A stretch of 64,000 bases of DNA from Saccharothrix sp. HUAS TT1 (GTDB lineage: Bacteria > Actinomycetota > Actinomycetes > Mycobacteriales > Pseudonocardiaceae). Both the position numbers and the translations under genes were made by a program. The notes under the pieces were generated by a model. It had not been told where the DNA came from, did no database searches, and saw only the letters and a program-made list of their open reading frames with translations. Position 1 is the stretch's first letter. Each line of letters starts with the position of its first letter. Location: positions 6,696,001 to 6,760,000 of the forward strand of contig NZ_CP160453.1 of assembly GCF_040744945.1 (NCBI RefSeq), read 5' to 3'. Of this stretch, positions 20,111 through 28,995 are shown piece by piece.

Positions 20111-20749
20111 GTGGATCGAGCAGTGGGGGTGGCGGTGGCCGAGGACGTCCGGCGGGCTCGTGATCAGGTGGACCGGGTGGTCGAGAAGCGGCCGGAAGCG
20201 GCTCCGGACGGGCAGGGCTTACCCCCGCGCCTCCTCCGGCGGGACCTGGGTCTCACGGTGGCGGCGGGGGTGCTGGACCTCTCGGCGGCGGCGGCGGCGG
20301 TGGCGCTCGGGCCGGACTCCGGGCTCACCACCATGACCGGCGTCGGGGTGGGCATGGTGGGCGCGAACGCGGTCATCGAGCGCTTCCAGGAGGTGCGCAG
20401 GCGCAACGCGGGAGCGGCACGCCTGCGCGAGCACGGCGCGGACGCGGCCGACACGCTGGCCGCCCTCCGCCACGACGCCCCCACGCCCCGCTGGGCGCTG
20501 GTGCTGTGGGCGGCCATCCAGCTGGCCCTGGTCGCCCTGCTCGCGGTGGTCGTGTTCCAGGCGTGGTCGACCGGACCGCTCGCGCAGGTGGTCGCGGTGG
20601 TCGCGGTCGCCTTCCGCCTCGCCGCCGGCGCGCTGAGCTACCGGTACTACGCCCGCAGGAACCGGTGGCTGCCGGACTTCGCGCGCGAAGAGGGCATCGC
20701 CCTCCCTCCCCTGCCGGAACAGTGGCAGGTGCTCGTGCACCGCCGTTGA
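20111..20749 (+). CDS. Small membrane protein of unknown function
   Basis: 212 residues. Three or four hydrophobic stretches (residues 48-75, 125-150 and 155-175) alternate with charged loops; the N-terminus is acidic and arginine rich. No family recognised. The GTG at 20111 has no obvious ribosome binding site, and later GTG codons in the first ten positions are equally possible. A perfect hairpin spans its stop codon. Coding is supported by length and third-position GC bias, not by homology. Confidence 0.55.
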   Translation: MDRAVGVAVAEDVRRARDQVDRVVEKRPEAAPDGQGLPPRLLRRDLGLTVAAGVLDLSAAAAAVALGPDSGLTTMTGVGVGMVGANAVIERFQEVRRRNAGAARLREHGADAADTLAALRHDAPTPRWALVLWAAIQLALVALLAVVVFQAWSTGPLAQVVAVVAVAFRLAAGALSYRYYARRNRWLPDFAREEGIALPPLPEQWQVLVHRR

Positions 20750-20767
20750 CCCGACGCGGTCAACGGC
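20742..20767. terminator. Bidirectional terminator over two convergent stop codons
   Basis: GCCGTTGACC (20742-20751) and GGTCAACGGC (20758-20767) form a perfect ten-pair stem with a six-base loop. It covers the ends of both the membrane-protein gene and the phosphatase gene. Confidence 0.75.
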
Positions 20768-22052
20768 CCTCCCGGGCGTGCCACTCCAGCGGTGAGGCGC
20801 TGGCGGTGTCGGCGCCGGTGCCCGCCCGGCGATCGGTGTGGTGGGTGCCGTGCCAGTCCAGGCACAGCACGGTGGCGTCGTCGCGCAGGGCGCCCCGGCT
20901 GGCGGCGCGCACCGCCCTGGTCAACGCCCGCACGACCTCCCTCGGGTGCAGCGCCCCGGTGTCGAGGATCAGCGCGGGCAGGTCGACGCTCGCCGCGTCG
21001 CGCTCGACCATGCCGTCGGTCAGCAGCACCAGCCGGTCCCCGGGTCTCAGGTCCAGGGTCTGCGCGCGGTACCGGGCCTCCCGGTCCACGCCGAAGAGCA
21101 GGTCCACCTCCAGCGCGACCGGCTCGACCACGCCGTCGCGCAGGCGCAGCGGCTGCGGGTGGCCGGCGTTGACCACCTCGGCCCGGCCCTGGTCGAGGTG
21201 GACGCACAGCAGCAGACCGGTCGCCAGCGCGCCGCGGCCGTGCTCCACCAGCGACTCGTTGGCCTGCCGCGCCTGGGCGACCAGGTCGCACTCGGCGCGC
21301 CTGGCGCAGCGCAGCGCAGCCGTCAGGAGCGTCGCGGTCAGGGCCGACGCGACGTCGTGCCCGGCGGCGTCGGTGATCGACAGGTGCAGCACGTCGTGGT
21401 CCAGGGCGTAGTCGTACGTGTCGCCGCCGATGTCGTCGGCGGGCACCAGGCCGCCGGCGACGGTGAACTGGGCCGCCTCGCAGCAGGACGCCGTCGGCAG
21501 CAGCTGGTGCTGGATCTCGGCGGCCAGGCTCATCCCGGTGGTGCGCCTGCCCGAGTGGTACAGGTCGGTGAACCGGCGGTCGGTGACGATGATGTAGGCC
21601 AGCGCGTGCGCGGCCTCGCCGAGCTGGGCCAGCGTCGACTCGTCCAGGCCGGGCACGGTCATCTCCAGCACGCCGACGCAGTCGCCGCGGTTGGTGACCG
21701 GCAGCACGACCCACGTGCCCTCGGCGCCGGTGTCGCCGCAGTGGGGTTGCTGGGTGCGCAGCACCTCGTCGTAGGCGCTGCCCGGCAGCGGTATCCGCTC
21801 CGGGACGCGCCCGTGCTCGTCCCCGTCGGTCGACGTCAGGCGCACCAGCTGCTCCCCGACGAGGTCGACCAGCAGGAAGGAGACACTGATCGCGCCGAAC
21901 CGCTTCTCCAGGTTCCGCGCCACCACGTCGACCGACTCCACCGGTGGCGACTGCTCCGCCGCCGCCAGCACGTCTCCCAACCCCAGCTCACCGTCCACCG
22001 TGTCCTCCCGGCTCATCCACCCGGTATTACCCACCTGGGCCACGAACATCAC
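20760..22052 (-). CDS. SpoIIE-type PP2C phosphatase with GAF-like sensor
   Basis: 430 residues. An N-terminal GAF-like domain (about 30-170, including GVLEMTVPG) is followed by a SpoIIE/RsbU phosphatase domain (190-405) with the metal-binding aspartates in ADDIGGDTYDY and TDAAGHDVASA, and the terminal DGMVERDA and LRDDATVLCLDW. Such proteins dephosphorylate anti-sigma-factor antagonists and thereby tune sigma-factor activity. No antagonist or anti-sigma gene is adjacent. The start is GTG 22052 or ATG 22049; a start at ATG 22016 is also possible. Confidence 0.85.
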   Translation of the reverse strand: MMFVAQVGNTGWMSREDTVDGELGLGDVLAAAEQSPPVESVDVVARNLEKRFGAISVSFLLVDLVGEQLVRLTSTDGDEHGRVPERIPLPGSAYDEVLRTQQPHCGDTGAEGTWVVLPVTNRGDCVGVLEMTVPGLDESTLAQLGEAAHALAYIIVTDRRFTDLYHSGRRTTGMSLAAEIQHQLLPTASCCEAAQFTVAGGLVPADDIGGDTYDYALDHDVLHLSITDAAGHDVASALTATLLTAALRCARRAECDLVAQARQANESLVEHGRGALATGLLLCVHLDQGRAEVVNAGHPQPLRLRDGVVEPVALEVDLLFGVDREARYRAQTLDLRPGDRLVLLTDGMVERDAASVDLPALILDTGALHPREVVRALTRAVRAASRGALRDDATVLCLDWHGTHHTDRRAGTGADTASASPLEWHAREGR

Positions 22053-22252
22053 TCACCCATCCGGTCGGTCCGATGCGACCGGCTCACCGAATGACGAGCG
22101 GGCGCGCTCAAGCGTCGCGTGGTGCCACCTGACCTGCTGGAACGGTCAGATGACGTCGAGGCCGGGGAACGCGGGCGGTCCGGGCCGCAGGCGCCGATCA
22201 GGGCGTCCGACAGCCATGAGGGTGAACGGGCGTCGATGATCTTGACCGCCTG

Positions 22253-22791
22253 CTACAGCGCGGGGTGCTTCGCGGTGGGCGCCCTACAGCGGGGGCGCAG
22301 CTCGTGCAGCAACAGGTTCGTCACCACGTCCGTCTCCGCGCACAGCCGCCGCATCCGGGCGGCCTCGATCGCGTTCCGCCGCTGCACCAGGGAGTCCTCG
22401 GGCCTCAGCGAGCCGTCGGCGAGCCCCGCCGGCAGCGGCACCGCGCCGGCGGACAGGTCGGCGATCCGCTGCTGCCTGCGGCGGTGGGACTCGGCCGCCA
22501 CGGCCTCCGTGCCCGCTCGCCCTCGGTGGCCGCGGTCGCGGCGAGTCGGTGCAGCACGAAGGCCAGCAGCAGACCGGTCAGGGCGATCAACCCGTGCGCC
22601 GACAGGACCCCCACCACCGTCCGAAGAGGACGGTTCAGCAGCACGACCAGGCCAACCCGGTTGGCCGCGCCGAACGCCCAGTCCACGCTGGTCGCGGTGC
22701 GCCCGTCGGGCAGGTCCGCGGTGGCCGGCGCGAACGCGGCGAGCACCGCGGCCAGCACGGCGAACGCGGGCACCTGGACGGGTCGCTCCAC
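22253..22791 (-). pseudogene. Truncated sensor histidine kinase (N-terminal part)
   Basis: From GTG 22791 the frame encodes membrane segments (VPAFAVLAAVLAAFAP, VGLVVLLNRPLRTVVGVL, LIALTGLLLAFVLHRLAA). A frameshift near 22500 then leads to a coiled helix with EAARMRRLCAETD and LLHELR, like the dimerisation helix of a subgroup of actinobacterial kinases. The frame then stops after about 80 residues, with no ATPase domain. It is a frameshifted, 3'-truncated gene. It directly overlaps the end of a second broken kinase. Confidence 0.55.
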
Positions 22792-23141
22792 TCCAACCGG
22801 ACCACGGTTCCCGCGCCGGCGGCGGAGGTGACCGCCGCCGTGCCGCCGACCCGGCTCAACCGGCCGCGCACGGACTCCCGCAGCCCCCCTCGGGCACCCA
22901 CGCCTGCGGGACCAGCAGGTCCCCATCCGCACCCTCGGCCAGAGATGACGGCGATCAGACCGCCGTCGACCACCAGCGCCGCGACGACGCCCGTCCGCAG
23001 CGAGGTGCGCCACTGGTAGGTCGCGCAGGCGAACGTGACCAGGGGCCTGGTCCACCCGAGGTCGGCGTGCTCGACGGCATCGGTCGCGAAGGCGCTCAGG
23101 CTGACGCCGACCAGCACCACCACGTCCGCCGGCCCGGCCAT
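22783..23141 (-). pseudogene. Broken sensor histidine kinase (middle deleted)
   Basis: ATG 23141 opens an N-terminal membrane part (ADVVVLVGVSLSAFA, TRPLVTFACATYQW, VVAALVVDGGLIAVIS). It then runs through two frame changes straight into the last strand pair of an HATPase domain (GLRESVRGRLSRVGG, then AAVTSAAGAGTVVRLEWS). The dimerisation helix and most of the ATPase are missing, and the segment GADGDLLVPQAWVPEGG is only seen in the third frame. At least three lesions are needed to explain it. No partner response regulator survives nearby. Confidence 0.55.
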
Positions 23142-23355
23142 GCAGTCACGCGCTTCGCAACCGCTCCCCTACTGCCAGTGACGGCGTTACCGGCAGCACC
23201 GGTCGATCCGGGTTCGATCGGGCGAGTCCGCCGACGGATCGAGGGACGTCACGTGATCACCCTCCGTGCCCGCTTCGGCGGCGATGCGTGGTGAGCCGGC
23301 CCACAGGGCGCCGTTCATCATGCGGTTTCGTCGGTCCTGTTCGGACACTGGAGGT

Positions 23356-24420
23356 GTGACCACCCAGCCGCTGATCTCGCCCACCCGCATCTACGTGGAG
23401 CCCGCCGCCGCGGACCTGCCACGCGGGCGCGCCGTGCTCGACCGGTTCCCCGACGCCGAGCGGGTCGAGGTCGACAGCCACTGGCGCATCCCGGAGCTGC
23501 ACGGTGACGAGGCCAACGCCCGCCGCTGGGTGCGCATCAAGCAGGAGGCGCTGGTGCTGGGCGTGAAGAAGTCGCTGAGCGCGCGGCCGAACGGGCGTTC
23601 GGCGCACTTCATCGCGCCGTCCACGGCGAACGGGTGCGCGATGGCGTGCGCGTACTGCTACGTGCCGCGGCGCAAGGGCTACTCCAACCCGATCACGGTG
23701 TTCGCGAACATCGAGCAGATCACCGGCTACCTGGCCAGGCACGTCGCCCGGCAGGGCCCGCTGACCGAGCCGGGCCAGGTGGACGACGCGGCGTGGGTGT
23801 ACGACATCGGGGAGAACTCGGACGCCTCGGTGGACGCCCTGATCAGCGACAACGTGCGCGACCTGGTCGAGCTGTTCCGCGGCCTGCCCACCGCCAAGGC
23901 GTCGTTCGCCACCAAGCACGTCAACCGGGGCCTGCTGGGCTGGGACCCGGGTGGCCGCACCCGGGTGCGGTTCTCGCTGATGCCCGAGCGCACCGCGAAG
24001 CTCCTCGACATCCGCACCAGCCCGATCGCCGACCGCCTCGCCGCCCTGGACGACTTCCGCGCCGCCGGGTACGAGGTGCACGTCAACCTCAGCCCGGTCG
24101 TGGTGCACGACGGCTGGCTGGACGACTGGCGCGAACTGCTGCGGGCGCTGGGCGACGCGACGTCCCCCGCCACCCGCGACCAGTTGGCGGCGGAGGTCAT
24201 CATGCTCACCCACAACCAGGCGCTGCACGAGGTGAACCTGCGCTGGCACCCGCGGGCCGAGGACGTCCTGTGGCGGCCCGACCTCCAGGAGTCGAAGCGC
24301 AGCGAGGGCGGCGGCGTCAACGTCCGCTACCGGCGGGGCCTGAAGCGCGGGCTGCTGGACGAGCTGCTGGACCTGATCCGCCTGCACGCCCCCTACCTGC
24401 GCGTCCGCTACGCGTTCTGA
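23356..24420 (+). CDS. Spore photoproduct lyase family radical SAM protein
   Basis: 354 residues. The radical-SAM cysteines are in ANGCAMACAYCYVPRRKGY (a CxxxCxxC spacing). The flanking LGVKKSLSARPNGRSAHFIAPST, the YDIGENSDASVDALISDN stretch and the HNQALHEVNLRWHP segment identify the SplB-related family found in non-sporulating actinomycetes. SplB itself repairs the UV-induced spore photoproduct in endospore DNA; whether these relatives repair DNA is not settled. GTG 23356 is chosen by family start (reading VTTQPLISPTRIYVEP); GGAGGT abuts it, too close for an ideal site, so an ATG at 23320 is a possible alternative. It follows two dead kinase genes. Confidence 0.85.
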   Translation: MTTQPLISPTRIYVEPAAADLPRGRAVLDRFPDAERVEVDSHWRIPELHGDEANARRWVRIKQEALVLGVKKSLSARPNGRSAHFIAPSTANGCAMACAYCYVPRRKGYSNPITVFANIEQITGYLARHVARQGPLTEPGQVDDAAWVYDIGENSDASVDALISDNVRDLVELFRGLPTAKASFATKHVNRGLLGWDPGGRTRVRFSLMPERTAKLLDIRTSPIADRLAALDDFRAAGYEVHVNLSPVVVHDGWLDDWRELLRALGDATSPATRDQLAAEVIMLTHNQALHEVNLRWHPRAEDVLWRPDLQESKRSEGGGVNVRYRRGLKRGLLDELLDLIRLHAPYLRVRYAF

Positions 24421-24488
24421 GCGGACCGGGCACGTCCCGTCGTCCGGGTCGGTGCGGGAACGGCGACCGAGCCCGGTGATCGCCGAAG

Positions 24489-24494
24489 TACGCT
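24489..24494 (+). promoter_or_regulatory. -10 box of a leaderless promoter
   Basis: TACGCT ends six bases before the GTG at 24501, which has no ribosome binding site. This fits a leaderless transcript starting at or next to the start codon. Confidence 0.4.
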
Positions 24495-24500
24495 GCGCCG

Positions 24501-25298
24501 GTGATGGCTGACGACGGCACCCCGCGGGCGACGCCCAACCGGTTCGCGGACGCGGTCGGCCCCGCTTCGGACGGTCCGAGCCAGGACCGGTGCGACTGCC
24601 TCGGCCTCCGGACCGGGACCCCGCCGACGACCACGTCCTTCCACCGGGACCGGCAGGACGTCACGGCGGCGGGGTGGCTCCGGCTGCTGCGGCTGGTGGA
24701 CGAGGCGGCGGCGGACGGGCGGGCGGAGTTCGCGCCGTTCACCGGGATGAGCGCCGCCGAACGGCGGCAGGTCGTCACCCTGCCCGCCGCGATCGCGAAG
24801 CTGACCGCGGTGAAGCGGCTGGTCCTCTACGGCACGAACCTGGTGCGCGTCCCGCCCGAGATCGGCGCGATGAGCAGCCTCGAGGTGTTCGACCCCTACA
24901 CCTCGTACCGGCTGCACTGGTACCCGTACGAGCTGACCAGGTGCGCGCGCCTCGCCAACAGCACGGTGAGCACGCGCGCCCTCTACGGCAACTTCAAGTT
25001 CCGGCCGCCGTTCCCGGCCCTGCGACCGGTGACCGAGGCGGGTCGGGCGGACCTCGCCGCGCTCGACCCCGGCGTGTGGGGCGCCACCGCCGTGCGGACC
25101 TGCAGCGTCTGCGACGGCCCGGTCCGCGAGCTGCGGCAGGTGTGGATCTCCGGCCGGGTCGGCACCGACGTGCTGCCGCTGCTGGTCAACGCGTGCTCCG
25201 CGGCGTGCGTGGCGGCGTTGCCGGAACCGGCGCGCGACCACGTGCCGACGCACCACACCGGTGGTCCGGACGTGGTCCAGCCCGACGCCGGCTGGTAG
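24501..25298 (+). CDS. Leucine-rich-repeat-like protein with a zinc-ribbon-like C-terminus
   Basis: 265 residues. The middle part has LRR-type spacing: TLPAAIAKLTAVKRLVLYGTNL, then VRVPPEIGAMSSLEVFDPY. The C-terminal half has four cysteines in CSVCDG and ACSAAC that could bind zinc. Short LRR proteins of this kind occur in actinomycetes without known function. Start GTG 24501 (or ATG 24504) follows from the probable leaderless promoter. It runs convergent to the WYL regulator gene, with a six-base gap between stops. Confidence 0.7.
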   Translation: MMADDGTPRATPNRFADAVGPASDGPSQDRCDCLGLRTGTPPTTTSFHRDRQDVTAAGWLRLLRLVDEAAADGRAEFAPFTGMSAAERRQVVTLPAAIAKLTAVKRLVLYGTNLVRVPPEIGAMSSLEVFDPYTSYRLHWYPYELTRCARLANSTVSTRALYGNFKFRPPFPALRPVTEAGRADLAALDPGVWGATAVRTCSVCDGPVRELRQVWISGRVGTDVLPLLVNACSAACVAALPEPARDHVPTHHTGGPDVVQPDAGW

Positions 25299-25303
25299 CG
25301 CGG

Positions 25304-26275
25304 TCAGCGTTCCCGGGCCGCCTCGGCGTAGCGGCGGGCCAGTCGGGCGAAGGCGGCCCTGAGCTCGGCCGGTCCGACGACCTCGACGTCGGCGTCGAAC
25401 CTGCCGACGGCGGCCGCCAGTCCGGGCCACGACCACGAGCCGAGGGTGAGCCGGCAGCGGTCCGGGCCGAGTTCTTCGACCACGCCGTCCGGCAGGAACG
25501 GCGACACCTCGGCGGCGGGCAGGGCGAGGACCACCTCGCCGCGGCAGGGCCAGTCGCCGGTGCCGTCGGAGCCGCGGAACCTGCTCGTCACGAACGCGGC
25601 CGCGGAACCGCCGGGCACCTCTCGTGGCGCGAACCGGGGGCCGGTGGGGGTGCGCGGGTCGACCCGGTCGGCGCGGAAGATCCGCCAGTCGTCGCGGTCG
25701 AGGTCCCACGCGACGAGGTACCAGCGCCCGCCCCTGGTGACGAGGTGGTGCGGTTCCACCCGGCGCGGCGGGCCGGCGTCGGTCCGGGACACCGGCCGGT
25801 AGTCGAAGCGCAGCACCTCGCGGGCGTGCACGGCGGCGCTGATCGCCGTCAGCACACCGCTGTCGAGCCGCGCCGCGGCCGGTTCGACCGAGGTCACCTG
25901 GAGGGTGTCGATGCGGTGGCGCAACCGGGCGGGCATGACCTGGCGGACCGTGTGCAACGCGCGCGCCGCGGCCTCCTCGATGCCGACGCCGGCGCCGGTG
26001 GCGATCCGCAGCGCCACGGCGAGGGCGATGGCCTGTTCGTCGTCGAACAGCAGCGGCGGCAGCTGCGCGCCCGTGCCGAGCCGGTAACCACCGTCCGGTC
26101 CCTTGGTGGTGACGATGGGGTAGCCCAGCTCGCGCAGGCGGTCGACGTCGCGGCGCACGGTCCGCGGGCTTACCTCCAGCCGGTCGGCCAGCAGCGTCCC
26201 CGGCCAGTCCCGGCGCGCCTGCAACAACGACAGCAGCGCCAGCAGTCGAGCGGAGGTCTTCGGCACGTCCCCCAT
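25304..26275 (-). CDS. YafY-type HTH/WYL transcriptional regulator
   Basis: 323 residues. The N-terminus is a winged helix (SARLLALLSLLQARRDWPGTLLADRL, then VSPRTVRRDVDRLRELGYPI). The middle holds the WYL domain (VLRFDYRPV, then RRVEPHHLVTRGGRWYLVAWDLDRDDWRIFRADRV read in parts), and the C-terminus the WCX extension. WYL regulators sense ligands such as nucleic acid fragments. ATG 26275 chosen; a GTG four codons later is an alternative. It is divergent from the PhnB-like gene, a pairing often seen in actinomycetes, where the regulator controls the small VOC gene. Confidence 0.87.
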   Translation of the reverse strand: MGDVPKTSARLLALLSLLQARRDWPGTLLADRLEVSPRTVRRDVDRLRELGYPIVTTKGPDGGYRLGTGAQLPPLLFDDEQAIALAVALRIATGAGVGIEEAAARALHTVRQVMPARLRHRIDTLQVTSVEPAAARLDSGVLTAISAAVHAREVLRFDYRPVSRTDAGPPRRVEPHHLVTRGGRWYLVAWDLDRDDWRIFRADRVDPRTPTGPRFAPREVPGGSAAAFVTSRFRGSDGTGDWPCRGEVVLALPAAEVSPFLPDGVVEELGPDRCRLTLGSWSWPGLAAAVGRFDADVEVVGPAELRAAFARLARRYAEAARER

Positions 26276-26353
26276 CCTGCCCGAAGAAGAGGACACACCC
26301 TGTCCGCTTCTGCTGCGACCGTTGTCCCACAGCAGTCGACTTGAGGAGCGACC

Positions 26354-26764
26354 TTGTCCGTCACGACCACCACCCACCTGAACTTCCGCGGTGACGCCCG
26401 CGCGGCGCTGGAGTTCTACCGATCCGTGTTCGGCGGCCACCTCGCCGTCGTCACGTACCAGGACGCCGGGAACGTCCAAGGGGAGCCCGACCAGGTGATG
26501 TGGGGCCAGGTGCTCGCCGAGGGCGGCTTCCACGTGATGGCCTACGACGTGCCCGCGTCGATGGCCCACGACCGGGGTGAGAACTCGTTCTTCGTCTCGC
26601 TGCGCGGCGAGACCGTCGAGGAGGTGACCGGCTACTGGGAGCCGCTGTCCGACGGCGCGACCGTCGTGGTCCCGCTGAGCCCGGCCGGTTGGGCGCCCGC
26701 TTATGGGATGCTGCGGGACCGCTTCGGCGTCGTCTGGGTGGTCGACGTCGTCCCCCACTCCTGA
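26354..26764 (+). CDS. PhnB-like VOC family protein
   Basis: 136 residues. Sequence features are LNFRGDARAALEFYRSVFGG, VMWGQVLAEGGFHVMAYD and the C-terminal RDRFGVVWVVDVV, typical of the PhnB/glyoxalase-like subgroup. A TTG at 26354 is taken as the start because GAGGAG lies five bases upstream and no ATG or GTG is in a better position. It lies divergent from, and probably under the control of, the YafY-type regulator. The next gene starts 13 bases after its stop. Confidence 0.8.
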   Translation: MSVTTTTHLNFRGDARAALEFYRSVFGGHLAVVTYQDAGNVQGEPDQVMWGQVLAEGGFHVMAYDVPASMAHDRGENSFFVSLRGETVEEVTGYWEPLSDGATVVVPLSPAGWAPAYGMLRDRFGVVWVVDVVPHS

Positions 26765-26777
26765 TCGGGACCGCGAC

Positions 26778-27854
26778 GTGCTGCTGAGCACCCGTGCGCT
26801 CAACCGGGCGACGCTCGCCCGGCAGTTGCTGCTGGAGCGCGCCGACCTGCCGGTGGTCGACGCCGTGGCGCACCTGTGCGGCATGCAGGCGCAGGAGCCG
26901 CAGGAGCCGTTCGTCGGGCTCTGGTCGCGGCTGCGCGCGTTCGACCCGGCCGCGTTGGACGACCTGGTGACCGGGCGGCGCGTGGTGCGGACCCACCTCA
27001 TGCGCCGCACGGTCCACCTGGTCACCGCCGACGACGCGCTGGCCTGGCGCGCCCGGCACGGCCCCATGCTGCGGCAACGGGTGCTCGGCGTGTACCGCCG
27101 CGAGTTCGACGGGGTGGACCTCGACGAACTCGCGGCGGCGGCACGGGCGGAGCTGGCCGACGGGGAGCCGCGCACGATGCCCGAGCTGGGCCGGGCGCTG
27201 GCCACCCGCTGGCCGACCGCCGGGCCGCGGGCGTTGGGCGAGATGGCGATCGCCGCCCTCGTCCCGACGGTGCAGCTGCCGCCGCGCGGGCTGTGGCGCC
27301 GGAAGGCGGGCGCGCGCACGGCGCCGCTGGCCTCGTGGCTCGGCCGCGAGGTCGACCCGCCCGCCCCGGCCGGCTCCGACCCGGTCGGGCGGGCGTTGCT
27401 GCTGCGCTACCTGGCCGCGTTCGGCCCCGCCGCCACGGCCGACCTGCGCGCCTGGTGCGGCCTCGCCGGCCTGCCCGGCGCGGTCGCCGCGACCCGCCCG
27501 GAGCTGGTCGCCTTCCGCGACGAGCGCGGCCGGGAACTGCTGGACCTGCCGGACGCGCCGCGCCCCGACCCCGGCACACCGGCCCCGGTGCGGTTCCTGC
27601 CCGCGTTCGACAACGCGGTCCTCGGCTACCACGACCGCGAGCGGATCATCGACCACGCCCACCGCGGCCTGTCGGTCGCCGGTGAGCGCGTCGTGCTGGT
27701 CGACGGCCGGGTCGCCGCGACCTGGACCGCGGCTACCGGCGCCGTGACCGTCACCCCGCTGCGCCGCTTCACCCGCGCCGAGCACGCCGCCGTCACCGAG
27801 GAGGCTGACGGGCTGACGGCGTTCCTGACCGGCGAGGTTCATCCTGAAGGGTGA
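26778..27854 (+). CDS. Winged-helix DNA-binding protein, HTH_42/AlkZ-like
   Basis: 358 residues. The N-terminal MLLSTRALNRATLARQLLLER and the HLCGMQAQEPQEP motif are typical of the HTH_42 family. Q37-A-Q39 matches the QxQ motif that is catalytic in AlkZ, the DNA glycosylase for azinomycin adducts, and in YcaQ-type crosslink glycosylases. Conserved segments such as RTHLMRRTVHLVTADD and PAFDNAVLGYHDRERI follow. Most members are untested; DNA-repair activity is a reasonable inference. Start GTG 26778 follows the family start (reading VLLSTRALN). Possibly cotranscribed with the PhnB-like gene. Confidence 0.8.
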   Translation: MLLSTRALNRATLARQLLLERADLPVVDAVAHLCGMQAQEPQEPFVGLWSRLRAFDPAALDDLVTGRRVVRTHLMRRTVHLVTADDALAWRARHGPMLRQRVLGVYRREFDGVDLDELAAAARAELADGEPRTMPELGRALATRWPTAGPRALGEMAIAALVPTVQLPPRGLWRRKAGARTAPLASWLGREVDPPAPAGSDPVGRALLLRYLAAFGPAATADLRAWCGLAGLPGAVAATRPELVAFRDERGRELLDLPDAPRPDPGTPAPVRFLPAFDNAVLGYHDRERIIDHAHRGLSVAGERVVLVDGRVAATWTAATGAVTVTPLRRFTRAEHAAVTEEADGLTAFLTGEVHPEG

Positions 27855-27864
27855 ACCTCGCCGG
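27829..27864. terminator. Bidirectional terminator
   Basis: CCGGCGAGGTTCA (27829-27841) pairs perfectly with TGAACCTCGCCGG (27852-27864), 13 pairs with a ten-base loop, spanning the TGA of the HTH_42 gene. The AraC-type gene converges from the other side. Confidence 0.85.
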
Positions 27865-27878
27865 GTGGCGGACCACGC

Positions 27879-28763
27879 CTAGCGGACGACGTCGGCCGAC
27901 GGTTCGACCGGGAGCCACAGCTCGCAGGTCGCGGTGCTGAAGTCGGCCGCGCGGTCCAGGACCGCGACGATCGAGGGACCCGGCCGCAGGCGCCACGGGT
28001 TGGAGGGGAACCACTCGGTCGCGGTCGCGGCCCAGGTCTGCTGGAGGACCTGCGGGTGGGGTCCCGAGGTGCGGAAGACCGCCCACCGGCCGGCCGGGAC
28101 CTCGATGGCGTCGAGGTCGTCGGGGACCGGTGCGCCGCCGGTGACGGCGACGCCGTGCAGGTAGGTCAGCTCGCTGCCCTCCGCGGCGTCGGGGTCGACG
28201 TCGTCGCTGACCTGCAGCAGGCCGGCGGGCTCCGTGTCGCCCAACGCCTTGAGCCGGGCGTGCTCCCCGGCCGGCAGCGCGCTGATGTGCTGCTGGATGT
28301 GCGGGTTGACGCCGTGGTGGATGAGCGGGACGCGGGCGGCGTGGCCGACCAGGCGGAACGCGGGCCGGTCCACGAGGCGGGTGTCCATGGGGGTGCTCCC
28401 TTCGACGGTCAGGCGGAACCTGAGCTGCGGTTGTGCGCGAAGGGGGCCTCCGTCGCGGCGGACGTCACCGGGCCCGGCTCCGTGGACGGACCGGAACGCC
28501 CGGCCGAACGCCTCGGCCGAGCCGTAGCCGTGCCGGACGGCGATGCCGAGCAGGTCGCCCCGGCCCCGGACCACGTCGCCGGCGGCGACGGTCATCCGCC
28601 GCCGCCGCACGTACTCCGACAGCGGCATCCCCGCCAGCGACGAGAACATCCGGCGCAGGTGGTACTCGGTCGTGCCGTGCGCCGCGGCCAGGTCGCCGAC
28701 GTCCAGCTCTTCGGCCAGGTGCTCCTCGACCAGGGCTACGAGCCGGTTGAGCGCCGAGATCAT
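27879..28763 (-). CDS. AraC-family regulator with GyrI-like effector domain
   Basis: 294 residues. The N-terminal HTH pair (LDVGDLAAAHGTTEYHLRRMF, then YGSAEAFGRAFR) is an AraC-type DNA-binding domain; residues 115-290 form a GyrI/SOUL-like effector-binding domain (TRLVDRPAFRLVGHAARVPL, then EVPAGRWAVFRTSG). Such fusions respond to small hydrophobic ligands, often drugs. It faces the carboxylesterase gene across 230 bases and may regulate it and itself. ATG 28763. Confidence 0.85.
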   Translation of the reverse strand: MISALNRLVALVEEHLAEELDVGDLAAAHGTTEYHLRRMFSSLAGMPLSEYVRRRRMTVAAGDVVRGRGDLLGIAVRHGYGSAEAFGRAFRSVHGAGPGDVRRDGGPLRAQPQLRFRLTVEGSTPMDTRLVDRPAFRLVGHAARVPLIHHGVNPHIQQHISALPAGEHARLKALGDTEPAGLLQVSDDVDPDAAEGSELTYLHGVAVTGGAPVPDDLDAIEVPAGRWAVFRTSGPHPQVLQQTWAATATEWFPSNPWRLRPGPSIVAVLDRAADFSTATCELWLPVEPSADVVR

Positions 28764-28995
28764 GAGGCCCCCCTTTCGACGTCAACCCTGGTCGACGGCG
28801 CCCCGGCCGCGCCCGATCGCCCCGGTCCGATCCGGTCATCCGACCACGCGCCCAGGCGGTCGGGCCGACGGCGGCCACTACTCCACCTGGCGGTCCCGCG
28901 CTACCTGACACATTGTCGAACGCGGCTTTGCCGGTGGCACGGGACCCGTAACACGATCGCGGTGCCGTTGTCCGTACCCATGGCCGGAGGTCGTG

